A stretch of 64,000 nt of DNA. It comes from Diploscapter coronatus (taxonomy: Eukaryota > Nematoda > Chromadorea > Rhabditida > Rhabditidae). The notes under the pieces are model-generated. The model was given only the letters and a program-made list of their open reading frames with translations. It did no database searches and was not told the DNA's origin. The translations under genes and the position numbers were made by a program. The stretch covers positions 67,355,201 to 67,419,200 of the forward strand of contig OZ038422.1 in the NCBI GenBank assembly GCA_964036155.1, written 5' to 3'. Below are positions 12,228 through 24,254 of this stretch, piece after piece. The first letter of the stretch is position 1. Each line of letters starts with the position of its first letter.

Positions 12228-12680
12228 GCTCACTAGCAGATGAATAATGTTATCGTTTTTTTTCCGGAGAATGCCCCCGCTTGGGCAGATTAGTTATGAC
12301 AAAGAGTTGAGAAATTTTCGATATATTAGGGGAATCGGATAAAGTTGACATTTGATGGATGTGGGCTAAGACATAGACCCACACACACACAACAGGCCAG
12401 GACGACACTCAAACTGTTTGTTAGTTCAGCCATCGGCTAAAGATCGTCCAAAACTCGGCTAAATACGGACTAATTCAAGTGTCTCAACATGTGATTGCCA
12501 AATGGATATGTCGTGGGCGATTGGATAGACCTGCAATTCTGCAACGTGTTTAGGAATTTTCACAGAAAGCACGAATGAATCAAGAGACAGAAAATACCAT
12601 AATCTAATAATAATAAATGAAACACATGACAAGACTTTTCTATATCCTGGAAGCAGGAATGTGGTTGAAATATTCATCAA
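12228..12680. other. Upstream region of the astacin gene
   Basis: The part to about 12466 is included in the segmental duplication (matches 21990-22231). It holds a short CA-repeat near 12379-12392 that is absent from the other copy. Nothing else was recognised. Confidence 0.5.
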
Positions 12681-15129
12681 TCATTGCAAAAAGTCATAAT
12701 GATCTTTGCTGTCAATTCGGTCCCGGGTTCTGAAATTCGATTCGAAACCTAACATTTCATTTTCGTCGAAAGTTGTCTTCATAAATGAGAGACCATTGCA
12801 AATCGGTTCTTCATTATGCTCTGATAACAGTATTTTGTAGGTTCGGTTCATTGGCTTTTCGGTTATGCTCTCGATGATATTCAGAATTTCATTCCCCTCA
12901 TCTAATTGCACGCTTAAGAGTGAATGTCAGGAAAAACCCAAGTCTTAGCAAAGGGGTGTTTCCAGGGATCCGTCGATTTGGCTGATTTTCACATATATTG
13001 TTCAGTTTTTTGCGCTGATTCTCGTGGTGATAACCGTTTTTCGTGAAAATTATCGTATGCAGGATTACGGTAGCTTGAAATTTTGACAGATCCGACCTCG
13101 GGAAAAATTCATAACTTCCTTATTTCTGAATCAAACCGAATGGGGTTTTCAGCATTGGATAGCCCATGAAAAACTCTACAAATAATGTAACTACGACCAC
13201 CTGCTACCATCAATAACTTCCCGCCAAAAAATTAATTTCCGAAAATGTGACCCTGGCCGACTGCAGTTTTTCAATTTTTTCCCCAAATTAGAGTTTCGAA
13301 CCCCGGCTGGAAATGAGCTTATTTTGTAGAGAATTAAATTCTCCATCTGAATATGCAAAAATTTTCAAAAAAGCGAATGGTCCAAGCAACGAAAAATGCG
13401 TCCGAACGCGTAAAATCAGGGTGATTATTTCATAGTTTCAACTTTGACTCTCCATAACTTTCTTATTTCTGGACCAAATTGAATGATTATTTTTTTATTT
13501 TGTAGATCTTGAGTAGGAGAATAAAGTAAAAATATAAAGAAAATTTTTAGAAATTATTTTTGGCGGGAAAAAATTATCCGAAGTTACCCTATATACCCGT
13601 ACTGCGTTTACGCGTAAATGACGTTGAAAAAATTCGTCCTTCCAGTATGTTGCGTAGATTGACATGGTGAACAACTTTCGTTCCGGGACTTACCTCGGAT
13701 TCACATTAATATGAACTACAGAATTTTTTGAAGTACGATGGCCAAATTCAGCATAATGCCTTTTTATACATTATTTTCAAAAATTCATATCTCCCTGTGT
13801 GTGCACATCCTAGAATAAGTTTTGGAACAAAAGTTGATCAACTTGAAGAGCTCTACAAGATTTCATGGAAGACTCCGGTGTTAACTCACATTGCACTCGT
13901 AAACACAGTACGGGTATATAAGGCAACTTTGGGTAATTTTTTACTAACAAAAATACTTCTCAAAAAATTATTTTCATGTTTACCATCTTCTCCTACTCAA
14001 GATCTACAAAATAAATAAAGAATCATTCGATTTGGTTCAGAAATAAGAAAGCTATTGGGGTCCGAAGTTGGCTCTTTGCAAAAAATGCACTGATTTTACG
14101 CGTTCGGACGCATTTTTCGTGGTTTGGACTATCATCTTTTTGTGAAAATTTTTACATATTCAAATGCAGAATTGAATCCTCTTTCTCGTGGGCTAATATT
14201 TAGTCGACGATCGAACTTCTGTTTGGTCGAAAAAAATCGAAAACTGAGGTGAGTTAAAGTCAAAATATTGAATTTTGAATTTTCCCGCCAAAGCAGGTGG
14301 TTGTAGTTACATTATTTGTCGAGTTTCTCATGGGCTATCTAATGCAAAAAACCGCATTCGGTTTGGTCCAGAAATAAGAAAGTTATGGGGGAATCAAGGT
14401 TGACACTCGATATAGGAATGCACTGGTTTTTCGCATTTTTCGTTGCTTGGACCATTCGATTTTTAAAAATTTTTTACATATTTAGATGCAGAATTTAATT
14501 CTCTACAAAATAAGCCCATTTCCAGCTGGGGTTCGAAATTCTAATTTGGGTAAAAAAATTAAAAACTGCAGTCGACCAGGGTCACTTTTTCGGAAATTAA
14601 TTTTTTGGCGGGAAGTTGTTGACCCTAGCAGGTGGTCGTAGTTACATTATTTGTAGAGTTTTTCATGGGCTATCCAATGCTGAAAACCCCATTCGATTTA
14701 GTCCACAAATAAGGAAGTTATGAATTTTTCCCGAGGTCGGATCTGTCAAAACTTTGAGTTACCGTAATCCTGCATACGATCATTTTTGTGAAAAACGGAT
14801 AGCACCACAAGAATCAGCGTAAAAAACTGAACAATATACGTGAAAATCAGCCAAATCGGCGGACCCCTGGAAACACCGACTTTGGTCCTTACTGACATTT
14901 ACTCTTAAATTTTATCGATAGCAGTTCATCTCTAGAAATTAATACTGTTGATCCAAGAAACCCACTTTGAAATTTTCATTTGTACCAGGACGGGCAAAGT
15001 TTTGTCTTTGGAACTTCCAGAATCTAGAGAAATTACGTTGAAAACGTTCTTTGTTATTGAATTTCTTGTCTTTGATGGTTTTTGAGGCGTTTTTCTTTAA
15101 AATTGTGCAAAATTCAAGACTACTCGCCC
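12681..15129 (-). CDS. Unrecognised small gene, two 3' exons; intron hosts a foldback element
   Basis: Two exons join in phase. Exon 14986-15129 (phase 1 in and out) reads ASSLEFCTILKKNASKTIKD... to RQNFARP. Terminal exon 12681-12901 has acceptor gtgcaattag and reads DEGNEILNIIESITEKP... to KDHYDFLQ and a stop. The junction gives ARP|DEGNEIL. The 5' part is not resolved. A TATA box lies at 15400-15405 and an open but ATG-less stretch (SDSSLHKQSIRKEPLQQ...) lies just after it, so either a start was missed or the 5' end is decayed. The 2.1 kb intron consists almost entirely of the TTAA-flanked element. I do not recognise the protein. It is basic, then acidic, with no membrane segment in these exons. 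It could equally be a pseudogene. Confidence 0.38.
12914..14908. mobile_element. TTAA-flanked 2.0 kb foldback element
   Basis: The ends read TTAAGAGTGAATGTCAG (12914 onward) and CTGACATTTACTCTTAA (to 14908). These are near-perfect terminal inverted repeats bounded on both sides by TTAA, the target duplication typical of piggyBac-type insertion. The arms (about 12918-13250 and 14620-14904) are inverted copies, including the blocks tgcaggattacggta, cgacctcgggaaaaattcata and ggtggtcgtagttacatta. Inside, related units recur again near 13100-13200 and 14290-14400, so the element is a nested palindrome. It has no transposase ORF and is therefore non-autonomous. Confidence 0.75.
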
Positions 15130-15399
15130 CTGATATGTACCCTCATTATCTTCTTCCCACGAAGTGGCTGCTTCTAAAAGTATAAACTCCTGAAAAAAAT
15201 TTGAATACATCATCAAACGAAAAACTTGATGACACATTTATGCCATTTCTGCATTTTTTACTTTCAAGAGTAGCCGAATTTTTTATCCCTTCATCAAAAT
15301 CCGGCTGGTCTGGTACCGTCTGCTGAAGAGGTTCCTTTCGGATCGACTGCTTATGAAGAGACGAATCTGATAGTGCTTGATTATGAGTTATCCGCTCCT

Positions 15400-15405
15400 T
15401 TTATA
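15400..15405 (-). promoter_or_regulatory. TATA box upstream of the small minus-strand gene
   Basis: The minus strand reads gggctataaaaggagcgg, a strong TATA match. It is the only promoter-like signal between the small gene and the plus-strand orphan starting at 15739, and it supports transcription toward 15130. Confidence 0.5.
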
Positions 15406-15738
15406 GCCCACTCAACTCGCGCTATCTAATGTTAGATATGCGAATGTTGACTAATTTGAGGCTTGAATGCATGCAAATTTTAAAACTTCTTCCACTTTTT
15501 TCAGTATTTCTGTCGTTTGAATGGCAAGCATGACTTGCTTGTAAAATGGAAACATTTTCATAATCTTCATGTTTTAGCAGCTAATCATTCCTCATACTTT
15601 ACGTGTCAATACAGGTCGCCTTTTGCTTAGCTAGATATCATCATCAGTTGATAATCAATTCTTTTTCAGCTTGAGAATGATAATTAGGCCAAATCACTCT
15701 CTTCTCCATCCAGCTTCATCCTTCACCAATTCATCGCT

Positions 15739-16843
15739 ATGCTTTTCCAAATTGTTCGATATTTACCTGTTTCACTATTTCTGTTTATCTTACAAGGTAG
15801 GAAATGTAGAAATCATTTGAAACAAGTAAAAATATACAGTCAGGTGTGATTTGATGAAAATGATGGATCAGGGATGGATGGACAAATTTGAGCCGAGAGA
15901 ATACAAGAGGGAAGGTGCAGAGGATGATCTCACAAAGGACAACAACTTTGGCTATAGTCCTCAGGGTGTCAAGGATTTAGATGAGGTTTATTTACTTTAG
16001 ACCATGTTACTTTTCGGTGTTATTTATCCAATTATCATGTTTTGCTTAAAATACATTCGTGCAAGAATACTGTAATTAAATTATCATCAATTAGGTCGGC
16101 TCCATGGTTGGAGGTGGAGATGCTGATCTGCTCAGCATCTTGCGACCCTACTATTCCATGGTCGAAATGTCTGCGAATGGCAACAAGAGGGTTTGTTATC
16201 TGATTCTATCATCACTTTGGCATCCAAAATTTAAACAAAAATCAGTCAATTTCTGAAAATATCCGAATTTCGCTCGGGCTAAACATCAATTTCAAAGTTA
16301 AAGTAAAGTTATGGAAGGATCTTCAATATTACGTGTGTAAAGAAGAAGGGTATCAAATATTTCATACTCCCTAAAACCATATAACATGCAAACGCAACAT
16401 TTCGAGCACTTTCCTTCTTTCCTCGAATCATCAGATTCATTCCTAGTTTCTCTAGTTCGAACTCTATACCTTTCTCTGCGTCTTTGTTATAACTCCAGAT
16501 AGCATAAATAGGGGGTAATCCCAACCTAAAGAGGAAGAGGGGATGGACATGGAATAGTATAGTACCACGACCCACCGTTAATTTAAATGATTGTCCCTAC
16601 TGATGATTGTATTATTCCGTGATAATAAACCTCTAGTCAAGCACCTGTCTAATTAAATCCATCAACTAAAATTTTACTCGTGCATAATAAGTCTATTTCA
16701 AGGGAATGGGCTCATATATGCACGTGTTGCCCGACTCGAAGGAAGGCGACACTCCGATCTACTCTCTCGGAGCTTCATTTTATGGAGGAATTGAGCCCGC
16801 TGGAGCCAAAATTGGCTATATGAATCGACCGTTCGGAAAGTGA
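15739..16843 (+). CDS. Small secreted orphan protein (146 aa)
   Basis: Four exons, 15739-15796, 15840-15985, 16095-16190 and 16703-16843, sum to 441 nt. The start ATG at 15739 begins a signal peptide (MLFQIVRYLPVSLFLFIL). The mature part is hydrophilic, with CDLMKMMDQGWMDKFEP, an acidic/basic stretch, then SMVGGGDADLLSILRPYYS and a glycine- and tyrosine-rich end (SLGASFYGGIEPAGAKI, RPFGK). There is a single mature cysteine and no known motif. The stop TGA directly follows ...RPFGK, and an AATAAA lies at 16940-16945. The gene converges on the P450 fragment (134 bp between stop codons). Splice sites and phases are consistent throughout, so I think it is real, but I do not recognise the family. 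Confidence 0.66.
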
Positions 16844-16977
16844 CGCATAAAGTTAGATTGGAAAATACGTTCTCAAAAATACGCTATTTATGTTTGCGAT
16901 ATTTACATCACAATTGATGATGAATTGTCTTAAAGAAAGAAATAAATACAGTTTGAAGATGATACACTTTCTATACA

Positions 16978-18569
<1,592 letters not shown>

Positions 18570-18685
18570 CTGAATTCGAACGTTGTATTATTCACTTTGT
18601 CTGTAAACGCACAACAACATGCCATATAGAACAACAAGGGAATTCTTACCAGAAGTATACCTAATCCCTGGACATATAAGCTGAC

Positions 18686-19959
18686 AAGGAGTGCTCACCA
18701 TAAGAAACGCGAGTTACCGAACAAGACCTATATCATTAGAAAGCTTGTTCCAAGAGCAGTACAATGATGTCAGGCTTTTCTGTCCATAGGGGGTTTTACG
18801 CTGTAAACGAAGAACGCAAAGTTTCTTAGTATAGGCCTGATGTCGCATAGCGCTTCTATCGTTGTTTTTTCGTTATTTCACATGGGATTTCGGAATTTTT
18901 TTGCTGTAATATGTAGAAATATACCATACAATGATGGGAAAAATAAATTTAAGCAAATCCCCTCACATTTCAGGTACAGGTGGCCCGTTTCCACCCTTAT
19001 AAATGACATCTTCCAAATAAAATCGTGTCTAGGCTTTATTTCTGCAGAAAATGCACTAATAATTCGTCTACGAGGTTTTCGACACCGTAGACTTCAAATC
19101 TTATGATTAAAATTCGATTCAGCCACTTGTTCCGCATGTTCCAGAACCTTCCGGAAGCGGAACTTCCCGAAAACGGAAAGTTGCTATTTCTCTACGGAAA
19201 AAATCCAAATTTAGTATCAATATAACGGGAAGGATATGAATAATTCAAATCCGAAGAAATCTCGTTAATAAGATCATCACATCGAAAATAGCGAATTTTT
19301 ATATTTTGAGACTCAAATTACGACCCAATTTTGATCCCTAACTTCAAAAATTCACTCTATTCGATGTGGTGATCGTGCTGATGAGATCTCTTCGGATTCG
19401 AATTTTTCGTATCCTTCTCATCATTTTGGTGCCAAATTTGGCTTTTTTCCGTAAAGAAATAGCAACTTTCCGTTTTCGGAAAACTTCGCTTCCGGAAGGT
19501 TCTGGAACATGTGAAACGAGTGATCGAATCGGATTTTAATCATAAGATTTGAAGTCTACGGTGTCGAAAACCCCATAGACAAATTATTAGTGCATTTTCT
19601 GCAGAAATAAGCTTAGACACGATTTTATTTGAAAGATGTCATTTATAAGGGTGGAAACGGGCCACCTGTACCTGAAATGTGAGGGGGTTTGCTTAAATTT
19701 ATTTTTCCCATCATTGTATGGTATATTTCTACATATTACAGCAAAAAAATTCCGAAATCCCATGTGAAATAACGAAAAAACAACGATAGAAGCGCTATGC
19801 GACATCAGGCCTATACTAAGAAACTTTGCGTTCTTCGTTTACAGCGTAAAACCCCCTATGGACAGAAAAGCCTGACATCATTGCACTGCTCTTGGAACAA
19901 GCTTTCTAATGATGTAGGTCTCGTTCGGTAATTCGCGTTTCTTATGGCGAGCACTCCTT
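18686..19959. repeat. 1.27 kb foldback element between two truncated genes
   Basis: The left end AAGGAGTGCTCACCATAAG and the right end CTTATGGCGAGCACTCCTT are inverted. The arms (about 18686-19300 and 19345-19959) match over roughly 600 bp, giving the same 70-odd residue ORF (starting MSHSASIVVFSLFHMGFRNF) on opposite strands, at 18840-19106 and 19587-19805. That ORF is a consequence of the palindrome and not evidence of a gene. The centre is near 19323. No transposase was seen. No convincing target duplication is visible. Confidence 0.82.
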
Positions 19960-20042
19960 ATGAGTTATAAATAAAATGTTCCCCTTTCCATGTCTAATCT
20001 CACTCAACAAGGCAATCCTTGCCCGAAACTTCTAAAATTTAC

Positions 20043-21913
20043 CGAGCGCGTGCATAAACTCGTGAGAAATAGTCCCGAAAAGTCCACAGCCAGTACCCAA
20101 TGAAAGCGGTTGTTCATTTCCAGCCATGCCAACAAACGAATAACAGCCATCACCGTTTGTCACCTAGAAGATATCATAATCCATCCATCAGAAACGATTA
20201 AAAACCTTGACTCTATTTTGGGCAGTGGAGCTCTGCACAAAGTTGATGCAGGTTCGTGCTTGTAGATATGCTAATGCTACAGGGACTGCTTGACGAGTGT
20301 TTGCGTCTGAAATGTGAGCACCTTTTAATGGATGCTTAGTTTATTATTGTGTCAAGGAATTGTTTAATTAAGTTTTGCTAGGACTGCTTAAAAATCTTAT
20401 AATAATTGCACCCATACAAAATCTTTATCTTTCACAGCTGATCTTCATCAGTCAATTTTATTTAAGTCATTTTCAAAATAGTGATTTTTTCAAAACCATG
20501 AAATGCAACTCCATGACTTGGAGAGAGCAAGCCAATATGAAAACAGGACATGCAAAATAGTATAAGAGTGGGAAATTTCCTATAATTTTATCTTCCATTG
20601 CTTTTCATAATCTTATTTTGTAAACTTCAGATTGCCTTTTTCGTTAATACTATCATCTTCAAGGTGTGTGACTAACCGACAGTAGAATCCATGTAGTAGT
20701 AGAGAGTGTTGTGGGTCCATTTCCTGTCTGTGATGACGGTCATTTGTCGTTTAACTCTGCCAGTCGAATTCGCATCTCTCAAATCCTCTTCCAATTTGTT
20801 CAGCTGCTCTCTAAACTTTCAATTCCAATGAGGTCTTCGTTTTTGTCCGACAAAATGCTCTTAAAATCTGGTAAAGTGCCTATTTGACTCATTTTATTAT
20901 ATCAAAATTCACAAGAATATTCACCAGAAAATGTTTTCGAAATGTGAGAAGAAAATTCTAGATTTGAACGGGAAATAAGTATTTTTATCTCGCATCTAAA
21001 CATCTAAAAAAACTTGATAACTGTTAGAAAACTTCTAATCACTTGAAGTTTGAAAGATGAACATAAATTTCGACAAAATGACTAACTCTGTCAAAACGGT
21101 GTCTCCATCTACGAGCACATCAGCAATGTTAGTCATTTTGTTGATTTCGAACAGATCGAATGACTCGTTGTTGGGTCGTGTCACTTTCAGATTGCCGTAT
21201 TTCTGCAATTTTGACTTTGCTAATATCATTATGAAGTGCGCGATAAATTTCTAATACGTGATATAACCTAAACTCTTAAATTCTTTCCTGTTTTGTTTAA
21301 AATGCGCTGTTATTGTAACAAATTTTCTAACTTCTGTTACAAATCAACTGACATCTGTTATTCTGATTTTCAGAACTCACCTGTCTTCTTGTTTCCATTT
21401 TGCTTCTATCTTCTGCAGTCATTGCTGTCTGTCTTCCTTGGAATCCCATCTTCTTCAGTCTTTGCAATCTATTCGCCATGCGGCGAGGATTTATTCCAAA
21501 TTTCTAAATGACAGTTTCTAGGATGGAAGAAATATCAAAATCACTCTTTGATATTCCTCTGCTTCTCCTTCTGTCATGTTGTTCGAACTGATCCAACGAA
21601 ATTTTCCACCTCTTCCTCGAGGTCTCGATGCTTCATTCGTTGAATTTCTTGCTGGCTAAATATATAGACCATTTCATCATTTAGTTATAGCACAAAAATT
21701 GTATTTTATCAATATAGAATTATAAAAATGTTATTTTGTTGAGAAAACGAGACTCTGTTACATCATCGATTATTAGTTAGTCAGAAATTAGGTAACTTAT
21801 TCCATAGTTTAGTTTTTTTTTCTTTCTAGGAATTAACTTACTTCGTTTGGTCTAAATTGGGCAATAGTTACTGCAATTAGACAAAGGAGTAGGGAGATTG
21901 AAAACGAATACAT
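20043..21913 (-). pseudogene. Truncated duplicate of the astacin gene (exons 1-7)
   Basis: Exons 21842-21913, 21545-21655, 21381-21503, 21087-21202, 20677-20810, 20206-20306 and 20043-20163 correspond one to one with exons 1-7 of the gene at 7556-12149. Signal peptide, prodomain, cleavage site (RVKR), splice sites and TATA box (21984-21989) are all intact. Duplication identity ends near 20006, where the exon 8 acceptor should be, and exons 8-17 are absent. Read-through gives HEFMHALG followed by KF and a stop, so the zinc site has two of its three histidines and lacks the Met-turn. The coding part has no frameshift, and exon 5 differs by an in-frame 3 bp insertion with several replacements (MTVITDRKWTHN against VAITARKWTSN). 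The predicted product is about 262 residues and catalytically dead. It may be a recent pseudogene or an inhibitory prodomain-only form. Confidence 0.85.
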
Positions 21914-22231
21914 TACTGTAGATAGATTTGAATGTTTCAATTTCCACTCTTCCCAATGAATGATGCCATTTCACCTCGCCAGCTTTATATAACTCGCTGG
22001 CAGATGAATAATTTTATCGTTTTTTTCCCCAGAAAATGCCCCCGCTTGGAAGAAAAACCATTTATGACAAAGAGTTGAGAAATTTGCGATTTATTAGGGG
22101 AACCGGATAAAGTTAACATTGGATGGATGTGGGCTAAGGCACAGAGGAGCCACACACAATAGGGCAGAACAACACTCCGGATCATTTGTTAGTTCAGCCA
22201 TCAGCTAAAGATCGTCCAAAACACGGCTAAA

Positions 22232-22404
22232 TGGAACACTCCCGATCCAGAACTGCTCAATCCAGAACTCGTTCAGAATAGGTTTATAAAGTGATTCTAT
22301 GAAATACCCCGATTCAGAACTCGGTCCAAATATCACTCAAAATTAATGTCTCATTCCAAAACTCGATCGAAATATCATCTTAGGGTGGAAATATGAAGTG
22401 TAAC
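22232..22404. other. Tandem-like 'cagaactc' sequence
   Basis: Just beyond the end of the astacin duplication, short units (gatccagaactgctcaatcc, gattcagaactcggtcc, attccaaaactcgatcg) recur irregularly. No gene was seen. Confidence 0.4.
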
Positions 22405-22905
22405 CTATTCAGAACTAGGAAGGAATTTTAGAAGTATTCCCTTCCTATTTAGCTTATTTCTTCACTATTGGGATATTTCAGTGCGTAGATGAGGATCTGA
22501 AAAGAGAATGTTCCGATCTATTACTCGAATTTCTGTTCACTTTTTGACTAAGATCTAAATAGGGTACATGTATCACACTTATAAAGTCAAAAATTCTGAT
22601 GTGAGTACTAGGGTCGGAATTTTCTTTGAGAAAACGACGAAATAATGCGTAACAGTAAGATAGTATAAGAAATACCCTAATTTGAATACATTGACTGAGA
22701 GGAGCTTTGTTGTTCTCCTTTATTAAATTGACAAGGTTTTGCATTGAATGGACGTTCAAAGCCAAGCTCTAGGCCAGGACCCAACGTCAGCACATTTTGA
22801 CTTTAGATCCGTCATCTACGCACTGAAATACCCCTATAATGAAGAAATAAGCCAAATAGAAGGGGAATACTTCTAAAATTCCTTCCTGAGTTCTATATAG
22901 GTACA
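22405..22905. repeat. 500 bp foldback element
   Basis: The left arm 22405-22495 (ggaaggaattttagaag, ttatttcttcactatt, cagtgcgtagatga) is mirrored by the right arm 22813-22905 in reverse order. The unrepeated centre of about 315 bp holds an antisense ORF (22478-22765) without protein character. Confidence 0.72.
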
Positions 22906-22910
22906 CTTGG

Positions 22911-23225
22911 CTCCTAGAAAAAGACACCGGGACACCAGTTAGAAAAAGACACCACTTTTTTTCTTTTCGTCTCTTGCTTCCTCATACTATTTCTTAGAAA
23001 AGGTGGTGTCTTTTTCTAACTGGTGTCCCGGTGTCCTGGTGTCTTTTTCTATAAGCCTCTATTTTTATGAATTTCCAAGCAGCTAGACTTTAGCTAAACT
23101 AGGTCATAAAGTAATACCGATCTAAAGTCGAAAGAAATATTCAAAGGGAAATCACTTCGATAAATGAAGACAAGAACGAACTTCTATGGTGGTATTTTTA
23201 GTCTTTTAGCACGAATTTTTAATTC
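22911..23225. repeat. Dispersed repeat R3, copy 2, with enlarged hairpin
   Basis: Same element as 4868-5135, but the terminal hairpin is longer. An extra gggacaccagttagaaaaagacaccac block on the left is balanced by an added ctaactggtgtcccggtgtcctggtgtc block on the right, so the stem grew on both sides. The tail from tatttttatgaatttccaag onward is nearly identical to copy 1. Confidence 0.72.
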
Positions 23226-24254
23226 GGACTAGGGTTCATGCTTAAGAGTGAATGTCATTAATAATTAGCTACAGAATCATATTTTAAAATAAAAAATTTT
23301 CATTCGTCAAATTAATTATCTTGCGAAATTAAAGAATAAGGTTTTCTATTAACTAAAAAATGAATGTGTATATATCTTGCGTTCATTTCGATTTTTGGCA
23401 GGTGATTTTTCAATTTTCCAAATATAAATCATACGATAAAGAAACTAAAACGTAAATATCAACACAAATAATGTCGAAACTAAATCATTTCATTAGAATT
23501 GACAATACAATTGTATGTAGTAGCAAATGCCAACAATTTTCATTCATGGCTGTTAATTTCTCGAGTTCGAACAAATTGTAAAACGACCGATAAAACGATT
23601 GAAACCGATACACAATTCAGTAAAGGAAATGGACAAATTTATGCCGTGTTGGCAAATCATGAAACACCGTTATTACTCGGAATTGCGATATTATAGATTT
23701 TATTGCTCTGGATTTGAATATCGTTTACTTTTCGTGCCAGAGCCCTCATAGTGATATTTTTCGTCTTCGGTTTTTCACGATTTTGAGTTTCTAAGCGCTA
23801 AAATTCAATGGAAACTGTATAGATAAATATCATAATTATCAAAAGTTTAACTATTTTACCTGAATTGAACTTCTAGACAGGAAATATAGTGTTAAAAACT
23901 GAATTTGTGGACCATACGTTGAAAAATCACTTACGTATCCCTGAGTTCATTTTAAATCTCATTTAATTTTGAAGGACTATATGAAAACCTTGCGGCATCA
24001 TGATGCGAGACTTGAGCAAAATAGGATGTGTGAAATCAAGGAAGTTTTTATTTCCTTACGGCAATTAATAAGAATAGTAACTAATAGGTGCCCCCATTTT
24101 CCCACAAATTGCAACTTCTTTCGAGCGAGAGATTTATGAACGGAAAAGTGCAGAGAAGCTAAAAAAAGTTGTAATTTATGAGAAAACGGAGGTAGTAAGT
24201 AGTAAACAAAAGCTATTGGATTTTTTGCCTATTACTTTCATTAAATGCCTTCCG
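23226..24254. other. AT-rich intergenic region
   Basis: It begins with a stray terminus of the TTAA element family (cttaagagtgaatgtcat, 23242-23259). The rest is AT-rich with no supported exon. The plus-strand ORF 23499-23696 lacks flanking signals or a recognisable domain. Confidence 0.45.

Noticed and set aside
12902..14985. One ORF interrupted by the TTAA element and restored by removing it
   Set aside because: After removal of the element and one TTAA the flanking open stretches are in different frames; a normal intron with the element inside explains the data better.
18840..19106. ORF beginning MSHSASIVVFSLFHMGF as a possible gene
   Set aside because: Present on both arms of a palindrome; the ORF mirrors the repeat rather than indicating a coding gene.
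23499..23696. Plus-strand ORF of 65 codons
   Set aside because: No acceptor/donor pattern, no signal peptide and no paralogue; likely chance.
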